64,000 nucleotides of DNA from Galaxea fascicularis (taxonomy: Eukaryota > Cnidaria > Anthozoa > Scleractinia > Euphylliidae): contig OX419339.1 in assembly GCA_948470475.1 (NCBI GenBank), positions 3,185,489 to 3,249,488 on the forward strand. Direction: 5' to 3'. Position numbers and translations under genes: made by a program. A model generated the notes under the pieces. It was given only the letters and a program-made list of their open reading frames with translations. It did no database searches and was not told the origin of the DNA. Positions 56,101 to 64,000 of the stretch are shown piece after piece; position 1 is the stretch's first letter; the number at the start of each line of letters is the position of its first letter.

Positions 56101-59100
56101 AGATGGAATTTATTTGTTAAATAACTTACTGCTCCATTGACATACTCTTCGACCCGCTGTGGACTGACGTGAGGGTTGTTAACTGTCAACAGATCTTTAA
56201 AGAAACCCTGCAACGCAAAGACAGAAAAAAATCAGTAACATCACAAGAGTTCCCATTTTGCTAAGCTTCTCGAATTCACTTCCTTCATTCGACTCTGACC
56301 ATACTTCAAGTTTGGCAGCGAAACTGCAAGCGCATTTGCGTTCAGTTTGTTTCAAGGGGAAATCACCTAGTGATGTGGACAATCAACTTAAACTTGAATG
56401 AACTAACAGTTCTACTTAAGGCTCATTTTTCTAGTTAGCAGGCGTGCTGTGCCTGTGATAGGTCAATTTTGCGGGCCGTATTCTACTGTACGGCCCGCTA
56501 AATTTGAAAGTTTCCTTTCCCACGCACTCGTTAACCTCCGAGATATAATAAATATCTTACTAACCTCGTTTTCTCGGTTCGTGCTGTAAGTTACGAATCT
56601 TCGTTTTTTCTCGTTGATTTATGACCCAAGCGCGAAAAGTGAACGGAAAAAGACTCGGTCCGTAACTGTATACGGACCTCGAACTCGGTTAGTAAGAGGT
56701 GTTTATTCTAACGCTAAAGAAGCAAGCTGGGTAACCACTGACTCCCTTCTCGTTTTTCTTTGTCTCATAAAACACTCTGATACCAACCCTCAGCTGCTTT
56801 TTCTCCAAGTAGCCTTCTCTGTAGACATCGTAGTGATTCCATATCTAAAAGGAGGAATGCATGAAATCACCGCAATCTTGAAAGAGAACTTCATAGCGAC
56901 CGCCGCAAATGACTATGCTCCGTATTTTGATACTGCTCTCCACTGTAAATTACACGACTTTAATAAAAATTAATTAGGCCCGGTTCAAACGTCGAAAGTT
57001 CCATGTGCTGAATCTAACGCAAATGATTTAACAATAGATTTTTCTCATTTTCCATTAGATTCGGCACATGTGAAGTTCGACGTTTGAACAGGGCCTAAGC
57101 GAAATAATGCCCTAGGCGGCCATCTTATCAAATTCATTAAAAAAAAGAAATTGCCAAGAAGAAAAAAACTGTTTACCACTAAAATCTATTGCTAATCCTA
57201 AATTAGGCCCTTTTTTTTGCTTTTCTCAAGTCTGTTTGTTTTGGTTATCAGTTTTAAAAAGTTGTGGGAGAGCTTAGTTATGAGTGTTCAGCTAGGTAAT
57301 CACCAAAACATGTCTAACATATTACATAGCCAGGTAACTATCTACCGGCAAACTTTCCTTCTGTCCAATAAACAAAAATGACAACAATCGCTTTAATTGG
57401 AACTGAAATACCACAAAAAATCAATCAGAAAGGTCAGCGGCAGAGAACACGTGCGACGCTGTCGGTGAATGCTTGCGTTTGATGGCTTGCTCCTTGTTCG
57501 TTCAGTTAAAGAGTTCTTTTAAAACAAGGTTTCCTTTTTCAAGCGCAGTGTAGAGGACAATCTAAGTATCACAAAGCGACGTTATTATTATCTTACCCTC
57601 ATAAAATCGACGCTGGAGATTTTCGATTCTCGCTGAAACTGCAGCAGAAAGTTCTGTTCTGTTGGTAGTATCTGTGCTAGCTATAAAGAGCAGAAGGAAA
57701 TAAAATTTTGACCTCTGTGATGACGAATGTCGTTGTCGATAAGAGTACAGACAACGCTAAACCACATTCGATTTGTTGAGTATATTGACTGGAATGTTCG
57801 TGCAATAAGGTCAGGCATATGGATAAAAAACCGAACTATCTGCGATGCTCCTACAACCTCTGAAAGGTCTACACAAATGTGCCTGCGCTGTGTTCCATGC
57901 TTTAAAAGGTGGCTCCTTATTGAACTTCATAAAGGAAATATACAAAATCAATTACCATAGAAATGAAAGCTGTTCTTGGAATTTACTTTTTCTGTGTTGA
58001 TATAAATTTTGTTCAGAATGTGCAAACTTAACAGAACGAATGGTGATATCTCTAAACCGTTGACTACTTTTCAAATGAAAGAAGTATTTGCATTCGGTAG
58101 TAAAACAGACAAATCAAGGTAAAATCTGAAAGTAAAAACACAAAAAGAAGATTTGAAAAGAAAAAACAATTAAAAATAAAGAAAAGCGAAAGTGTTAGAA
58201 AACAGTAGAACAAGCGAAAGAGAAGAGCTGTTATTTACATACCTCGTTAATTTCCAGTCTTCCATCAAAGTTTTTATCATATCTCTGTAAAATGAGTTCT
58301 CTCATCTCTCTGACTTTGTCATGAGCTAATCCCTGTTTATACAAGGATGTAAATTATAGAATTCAGTATGATTCTAGATGCCCACACAAGTTATTCTGCG
58401 CTGGCAAACATGAAAGTTATCTTTCGCATGTTTGTTACATAATTATCTTTTTTCTTGTTGTGACTTCTGTTTTAGTGATTTCGGCACATGCAGGTATCAG
58501 CCCAAACCGGCGGATAAACTCTTCTCCCGTGTTACGAAATCCAATCTATCCGATCTATACAACTGTGCGTTGCGGCTTTCCTACAGGGCCGTAGTTAGCA
58601 TAGGGGCAAGGGGGGCAGTTGCCTCCACCCCTAAACAAAAATCGGATATTTTGTTTTCTTTTGTTTTGTTAAGTTGTTTTTCTGAAATCAAAATTTCAGA
58701 TTACTGACTTTTACAATTTTCGATTTTTGAGGCGTTGATGCCAGTTAAAAACCTCTTATCTTGGGGATCAATTTAAGCATTTAATCTCTGCCCAATTTTT
58801 TTCGTTGACTGCCCCCTCCCCCAACCCGGTCAAAAATTCCTAGCTATGGCCTTGTCCTACCACTCTAAAAGAAATTGTCAGCATTTGCGTTGACTCTCAT
58901 ATTCGGCCAGAGACATGTCGCATTTGGCAACGTTTAAAATTTCTTGCATGAGTAAGGAACATAACAAGTGACGTCTATTGTGTTTTTATCTACGAATTCT
59001 TTGATAATCCCCATGCGTATTTCTGCTCAAACGCACAGTCCTTAGGACTGTGTTCACTTTCTTCAAAACGAGTTCTTCAACTTGTGTAACTGACTAGTTA

Positions 59101-60965
59101 TAAAAATAATAATTTCATTACCTGTATTCATTGACAAAATCTACACCATAAGGGTTATAAAATGCCTGGAAAGCTTGAAATTGTTATTCGGCTTTGAGAA
59201 ACGAATTGCAATCCTCTCATGACTGTAATACGCTAAAAAAAATGGCCTCACTTTCTTGTATTCTTTTCTGTTTTACCATATTTCCGACTTTTCTCTTTCT
59301 GTGATTTTCTTCCTGTTCTCATCATTTAGTTTTCATTATTCCTCTCACCACCGCGCGCAGAACAAAAAAAACAAAACAAAAAAAAAAAATGAAGAAAAAT
59401 AAATCGGACTACGAACAAGAACATGTACACGGAGTAAGATTATGACAATAACGGATTAAGACAATCCCCCCAAAACCAAAACAAAACCCAGTTAAACTTA
59501 CTTCAGAATGTCAATATTTTTAAGATTTCATGTAGTGAGATTTGAATGTTTTTAAACGTTAAGATTACTATCCAAATATAGATAGGATTGATTATTTCAA
59601 GAAGGCGTATGCATGTCTACGTGTTTCTAGAGCACAATCAAAAGCTTGCACTATTGTCCTAAAAAGGCTGTATTGTATTCAACTGCCAATGGTCAACGGA
59701 ATAGTAATAATTACTTAAATTCGTTTTACCCTTGGATTCATCAAAGCCTTGAGATGAATAATTTATTCTAAACACGTCGGATTATCAGTTAAAAAAAAAA
59801 TAAAACGTGTTCTGTGGTCTGCAAACTGCCATTAGCATAGGTTTTTTGAGTCACAATATAATAGATCATATTTTATTAACCCGCGAGACGGGCCAGGATT
59901 AAAATAAAATTCACTTCGTTTGAGTATCTTTCTAAACAGCTGGCTTACAATTTACACATTCTATAAAAGCTTGCAATATATATTTATGTGCTACTTACAT
60001 GATATCTAGCTTCGAAAAGTTCTTGAAGGAAAGGATCGAGTTCTCTCGCCTCTATGTATCCGTTGCCTGAATAAAATTAAAATGTATATCAACACTCTAT
60101 CAAGTTGATAGGGCGAAATGAACCTCGCCTAAAATTGAGACGATGATGTATAGAAAACCGGCGATTTGTTTTATTCCTAAAATATTGAAGCATATTTAAC
60201 AGAGCACACCATACAAAAGGCTATTAAATGGACGATTATTAAGCGAATACTGATCGAATCGAAACTCGATGAAATTCCTTTTTTTTATTAACATGAATGA
60301 AAATAAAGAGAAACAGAAATATAAATTTATGTTGAAAACAGCCGCTAAACATCACCTGTACCTCGGTAAGTATTGTGACATATGCAAATTTTGAAAACAC
60401 TAACATTCACTGCATTCAAACATAAATAAAGCAAAATTTCAAGGCTGAGAGGTTCATTGCTTCAGTAGAATTCTCGATGCTCCTTTTATCCGAGGTTTTA
60501 CATTTTGAAAATGAGAATAATATTTCCACATCTGCGAGTCTTTCAAAAATGCGAGCTCCCCTTAAATATCCGGGGATCATTTTGTCAGCTCCACATCGTT
60601 TTCTCGTCATTGATTTAAACACTGATCTCTGAGCCTGTAAGTGGATTTATTCCAACAATTTTCTTCGTTTAAAACTTGGTTTAAAGTTGGTGTAAAATCT
60701 CTCCATAGTTAGAAAATATTAAAATCTACCGCAGAAAGCTGTGGGGAAGGGAATACGGTTTGTAGACAGCGAAGATCTCCAAAGTGAGCCGATTTCCGTT
60801 CTTGCAGCTGTAAGAACTGCAAATTTATGCGGAATTGGGAAGACATAAACGCAACTTACCATCTCTATCATACTTCCTGAAAACTTCCATAAACTCAGTT
60901 GATGTGAGCTGAGCCTTTCCATGGAATTTAGTGACGAATGGTTTCATTCCTCGCGAGGAAGCCAT
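50484..60965 (-). CDS. Hexa-EF-hand calbindin/calretinin-like protein with long C-tail
   Basis: Cytosolic calcium buffer/sensor family (calbindin, calretinin, secretagogin). Minus-strand exons in order: 60965-60860 (start MASSRGMKPFVTKF), 60066-59999, 58332-58243, 57680-57597, 56207-56130, 54263-54208, 53565-53526, 53436-53380, 52326-52255, 50756-50484, with phases consistent throughout; 307 aa. Loops: EF1 DRDGNGYIEARE (33-44), EF2 DKNFDGRLEINE (77-88), EF4 DKNDDGEIELSE (147-158), EF5 DQDHNGSIGGAE (192-203), EF6 DRDGDDGIQKEE (237-248, Asp instead of Gly at position 6). The exon for the incoming helix and loop of EF3 should lie between 57597 and 56207 but was not found; the flanking exons still join in frame. 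After EF6 comes a charged tail (Lys/Glu/Arg, likely helical) ending AGCCWIF. Vertebrate members are about 260-270 aa and lack this tail. Confidence 0.85.
51730..52023. mobile_element. Fold-back MITE in calbindin-like intron
   Basis: Ends AAGGCTCGTTTTTATTAGCGC and its diverged inverse GCGCCAGTGAAAACTAGCCTT. The interior is rich in CATAAGCATAAAC on the left and GTTTATGCTTATGC on the right, so it folds on itself. Confidence 0.6.
52856..52895. repeat. Short tandem CTGCGATCGT repeat
   Basis: About three units of the 10-mer CTGCGATCGT (TCTGCGATCCGCGATCGTCT...), in an intron. Confidence 0.7.
53121..53275 (+). mobile_element. tRNA-derived SINE
   Basis: Head GGCTTCATAGCTCAGTTGG plus TTAGAGCGTCGCACC and B box GGTTCAAAACC; body TTTTTTTCAGGCTTCTTTAC; tail ACAACTGCGAGGATCAGTC. 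The head resembles a tRNA, but the acceptor arm does not pair well, so it is a SINE and not a working tRNA gene. It lies in an intron of the calbindin-like gene, antisense to it. Confidence 0.75.
54352..54955 (-). mobile_element. 5'-truncated LINE, C-terminal end and tail
   Basis: Minus strand: KTSDKHNVSTRFATRTTFYV, PKIRTNYGKFNIRYNGPTLW, then ERFKILTPYSFKREL and a stop at about 54680. This 'FYVPxxRTNYGKFxxRYxGPxLWN' tail ends many L2/CR1-type ORF2 proteins. About 300 bp of 3' UTR follow, closing in (TTG)n (minus strand) at 54351-54375. It is a typical 5'-truncated insertion, in an intron. Confidence 0.7.
55484..55548. repeat. 65-bp near-perfect palindrome
   Basis: AACTTCGTTCCCAGGGTCCT reads inverted as AGGACCCTGGGAACGAGGTT around a TTCTCGAA centre, with one mismatch in the inner 60 bp. 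A diverged relative is near 20870-20930. Confidence 0.8.
56977..57095. mobile_element. Short Harbinger-like MITE
   Basis: GGCCCGGTTCAAACGTCGAA at the left and TTCGACGTTTGAACAGGGCC at the right form inverted ends of about 45 bp with GATTCGGCACATG inside. It is flanked by TTA (left) and TAA (right), so a TWA target is likely but not an exact duplication. Confidence 0.6.
58585..58854. mobile_element. MITE with TCCTAC direct repeat
   Basis: Ends AGGGCCGTAGTTAGCATAGG and CCTAGCTATGGCCTTG are inverted and diverged. TCCTAC flanks the element at 58579-58584 and 58855-58860. It lies in an intron of the calbindin-like gene; C/G-rich runs (GGGGCAAGGGGGGCAG) lie near each end. Confidence 0.6.
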
Positions 60966-61854
60966 GTTTTCGTGAACAGCTATGTAGCAAGACAGACAGT
61001 TCTTTGAGGGATAATGTAAACATACACCACCCGACCAGCTGACCGAGACATATGATCATCAAATGTGAACAAATCATTTGTTATCGTAGATGTTATTGGC
61101 TGAGCGTGACCTCCAAACAGCTCAGTGTCGCAGCTCTGATATGTGCGGTTTTAGGGGAAACCAGAAAAATTGTCGCCATTTTGCTAGAAGAATTTCTAAA
61201 ATCATGATCTTAAATTGTGGAATGGATGTTTACGAGACATTATGCGAAACTCACTAGGGTTTTAAGTGGGTCCCTCCGAGCCACGAAGAGTAATTAGTGG
61301 CGGGATTAGTTACGCCGAAGCCCGATTAGAGCACAGCAAAATCTGGATTAATTACGAATCAGGAATCGCTCAGGGAAACGGGCTGGGAGGCCTCGTGTTC
61401 TTCCAACATCTCGCGTTGTTTATCAGCCTATAAACCATAGAAATTTGTGGTCTGTTGCTTAAATAAGCGCGTATAAATGTATTAATCCCAAATGATTAAT
61501 AGAAACAGAGAACTAACCAAAGTCAAGAGCCATAATATATAATTTGACCTGAGTTTTACCAATTTTTGGCTTCGGCACTGTTGCAAAACTTAATTACGTT
61601 ACAACAAAGCCAGTAGGAAAATTTGTAACCGCAACATCAGGTCTTAAAACGGGTATGGATTTTAGAGGCCAGGTCTGAAAACGGGTGTGGGAAATGAAAT
61701 GTCAGGATTTAGAGAACGGGACGGCACACCCATAACAACAATTCAGAGGAGCACCCCTCCCTTCTGAGTGTTACTCCCGGCTATCGCGTAGAGTAGCCCA
61801 GGTTTTGAGGAAGAAAATTTTGTAACTCTGGTGTGGACGGTCTTGTATGATGAC
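60966..61854. other. 5' flank of calbindin-like gene; no gene seen
   Basis: No TATA box or CpG-rich block obvious, and no coding motif recognised. Confidence 0.5.
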
Positions 61855-61863
61855 TGTGAAGAC

Positions 61864-61945
61864 TAGTCTCCCTCGCAGCCGTTTTTAGTCTCGTCACGGG
61901 AGGAGCGTTGCGTGACGAGACTAAAAACGGCTGCGAGGGAGACTA
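61864..61945. mobile_element. Hairpin MITE, 9-bp TSD (Mutator-like)
   Basis: 82 bp. TAGTCTCCCTCGCAGCCGTT to TCGTCACG pairs exactly with the reverse complement at the right end, leaving a loop of about 12 bases. TGTGAAGAC flanks it at 61855-61863 and 61946-61954. Confidence 0.75.
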
Positions 61946-62398
61946 TGTGAAGACTGGCATACTTCAAAGCGATATATACACAGCTATCCCTAGATAGAAC
62001 TAACAGCTACATTTTTGCGTATGGATCAATCATGGGCATACAATACGCTTTTCAGTAAAACATATGAGGACCCATTTGTTCAGGCTGAATTTGGTTAGGA
62101 CCTTTTGGAGTAACAGTTTCTGTTTACTACCGGAATACGCATGACCGCACAGCATGTTTTATGTGGGTGTTGGTGTGGATGTCATTTAAAAGTAAAACAT
62201 TCACTGAAGCTGAAATCACAACATGGGCCTCCATTATAACGTGCAAAACGGAATTCAGAAAAAATCAGAAAATCATTTATTGTATTTATTGTGACAATCC
62301 GAAAACCGTGAACACTAGAAATGTTTATGGAATGTTACTGTGTTTCAAGTAAAAAGCCAATCACGCGCGAGAAAACTAAACCGCAAACAGAAACGGTA

Positions 62399-62575
62399 AT
62401 AGGCCATTTCCGAGTTCATGTCTGCCTCCTCTTCAAAGCGAGTCTAAGTGCGAAGTTTTTGTGATGGTAATTAGTTCTACTTTACATATGAATGAAAACT
62501 AATTTTCATAACAAAAACTTCGCACTTAGACTCGCTTTGAAGAGGAGGCAGACATGAACTCGGAAATGGCCTATT
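62399..62575. mobile_element. MITE with about 65-bp inverted arms
   Basis: AATAGGCCATTTCCGAGTTC through AGTGCGAAGTTTTTGT is repeated exactly inverted at the right end. The centre is AT-rich with no coding content. Target duplication not clear. Confidence 0.75.
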
Positions 62576-62775
62576 AGGTTGTGGTTTCATGTTGCTTCTG
62601 ATTGGTTGCAGCACAATGGGAAATGTCAAAATCAAATCAAAATGTTCACGGTTTTCGGATTGGCAATGTAACTCTTAGGCCAAATAGTCTTGAATGCTTG
62701 GGGGATCTAGTTGAAAGAATGTTGAAGTTGAGTTGCCATAAAGAAAGGTAAGAGTGTTCCTGAAAAGTGCTGCAA

Positions 62776-63262
62776 TTATATATAATACTTTCCAATTGCT
62801 AGCTTTAAGTTGTTGTTGAAATCTAGAAACCTGAAGGAGTTCAAGACATCACCAAACAACCATTCAACCGACACCCTAACAAAACTCATTGCTTCGTTAA
62901 ATACTTCCATGTACTGGGACCGTCTCCCGATCTCCAATTCCGGTCGGCAGAAATGAGGACGAAGGGGGTAGGCGGGGTCTCCTTTAGGGTTGCACGCTAC
63001 TCTTTCAAGGCTGTTTAGCAGACCAGAATCTTTAAGCATTTCTGCATCGTGACGTTGACCCTCTACCGGACCATAAAGATTTCCTATCAGACCATTTGGC
63101 AAAGCCACTGACTGAAATTTTGGCACATGTACAAGCTTGTGCCCATTGTGCACTATGCGCTGTTTTTCTCCAGGCCGGCAAATCAACGGCGGCATAAGCC
63201 ATTACCAGCGCGTTTCTGACATCCACGAAAGATATCTTCCACTCCAACTGCTGCTTCAACTT
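62776..63262 (-). pseudogene. PIF/Harbinger transposase (DDE_Tnp_4) catalytic fragment
   Basis: Reads ICRPGEKQRIVHNGHKLVHV, KFQSVALPNGLIGNLYGPVE, GQRHDAEMLKDSGLLNSLER, DPAYPLRPH, then NEAMSFVRVSVEWLFGDVLN and SFRFLDF. The middle Asp (RHD) and the Glu (VEWLFGD) of the DDE triad are present. The first Asp block is lost: the upstream frame reads FVDVRNALVMAYAAVDLP with a shift. The sequence ends before the usual C-terminus. Non-functional remnant, and the only catalytic Harbinger piece in the window. Confidence 0.8.
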
Positions 63263-63526
63263 TTAATCTTTAGAATTCAAACAATTCTTAAACGTCTTTA
63301 AAGGAAATGGTAAACCTACCGTCTTCCGTCACTTGAAGAAATCTTAAATGACAACAAGCGTAAAATTTTCGCGCACTTTTTACTGTGCTCGACACAGTCT
63401 ACCAGATACGCACCACACCGTCCTAGCCTCTCCTAGCCTACCGTAGTGTTCTATCTTAAAGTCCCTCTGGCTCGACAGTTCGTAACAGGAAAAGCGAACT
63501 ATAATACCCTGAACTACACTGGGCAG

Positions 63527-63562
63527 TAGGGCTGGTGCAGTGGTAAGAGCGCTCGCCCCATC
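63527..63562 (+). mobile_element. SINE head fragment
   Basis: GGGCTGGTGCAGTGGTAAGAG then CGCTCGCC: same tRNA-like head as the SINE at 28117, cut off before the B box. Confidence 0.5.
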
Positions 63563-63613
63563 AGTGTGTCCCGGTAGAAGAACATGTTTAACCACTTATG
63601 AAGTAACTGGTAA

Positions 63614-63619
63614 TTTATT
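63614..63619 (-). terminator. Poly(A) signal of second EF-hand gene
   Basis: AATAAA on the minus strand, 105 bp past the stop codon at 63724. Confidence 0.6.
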
Positions 63620-63723
63620 TCACTGTAAAGATTACGGCTAAATTTAATAAAACACTTGATGCAGCTACATGGGCGATTTCTCCTTATTTCAACAATTATG
63701 CCAAGACAAACACACACGTGCTC

Positions 63724-63867
63724 CTATTTCTTCGGCGGCGCAAGGAAAAGTTTAAGTTCCTGCTTGTTTATCTTGCCGTCCCTGTCAACGTCACATTCCA
63801 TTATGGTGACCTTGAACCTCTCAATGTCTTTGGAGTTTGTCTCAATGTCCTTGGAGCCTGTCTCTTT
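63724..63867 (-). CDS. Last exon of a second EF-hand gene
   Basis: 48-codon exon (acceptor TTTCCAG, phase 0) reading KETGSKDIETNSKDIERFKV then TIMECDVDRDGKINKQELKL, FLAPPKK and TAG. DVDRDGKINKQE is a full calcium loop (D1, D3, D5, G6, I8, E12). The position (final EF-hand in a phase-0 last exon) and orientation match the calbindin-like gene next door, so it is probably a tandem paralogue whose other exons lie beyond 64000. It lacks the long charged tail. Confidence 0.75.
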   Translation of the reverse strand, partial: KETGSKDIETNSKDIERFKVTIMECDVDRDGKINKQELKLFLAPPKK

Positions 63868-64000
63868 CTGGAAATATGAAATGGGAGAAACTTAAGTTAG
63901 CCTCATCATCAAGTGCCTTCATTCCAGTGGAGGATACAGACAGCAAGAGTGAATGGCTCCTTTTGTTTTCCCTTAAACAAAACTTGACGGTATGGACGTG

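Overview
The window is nuclear DNA of an animal, most likely an anthozoan cnidarian and probably a stony coral. The basis is intron-rich animal genes (a DDX27-type helicase, an Ig-domain receptor tyrosine kinase, a hexa-EF-hand calbindin-like gene), a very dense load of degraded DNA transposons, LINEs and tRNA-derived SINEs of kinds I associate with corals, and frequent TACATGTA-type words in introns. Genus and species cannot be named from the sequence. There is one assembly gap of 200 N (17281-17480).

Layout. 1-10 kb is a transposon graveyard: two Harbinger-type N-terminal gene fragments, a fold-back element (2241-3658) with about 0.5 kb arms around an integrase-like gene fragment, a PIF/Harbinger MITE with a TAA target duplication (5055-5574), and a 2.0 kb element with long inverted ends and a 9-bp direct repeat (5751-7780) that carries a broken RecQ-like helicase. 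10-21.2 kb (+) holds the 3' part of an Ig-domain receptor tyrosine kinase whose two-Ig exon cassette is triplicated; the TM exon, the kinase C-lobe and the stop codon are visible, the kinase N-lobe is not. 22.6-26.3 kb is a 185-copy, 20-bp minisatellite. 26.3-28.5 kb has remnants of a Polinton/adintovirus-like element, one ORF of which is split by a SINE. 29.6-32.2 kb (-) has piggyBac, Penelope-like and LINE reverse transcriptase remnants.

34.3-48.4 kb (+) holds a complete 23-exon DDX27 orthologue (761 codons, every splice phase consistent, one GC-AG intron), with a SINE, MITEs and a 0.75 kb palindrome in its introns. 48.5-50 kb has another inverted-repeat element around a Harbinger fragment. 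50.5-61 kb (-) is a calbindin/calretinin-like gene with a novel charged C-terminal tail ending in a possible CaaX box, and 63.7 kb to the window edge (-) is the last exon of a second EF-hand gene. MITEs, a 5'-truncated LINE and SINEs fill the spaces.

The host genes have unrelated jobs (ribosome biogenesis, receptor signalling, calcium binding) and do not form a pathway. The unifying theme is mobile DNA. Four separate elements place coding fragments between long inverted repeats, and the duplicated receptor cassette and the minisatellite show active local amplification. All exon models are read by eye from splice signals and conserved motifs; no alignment or transcript data were used.
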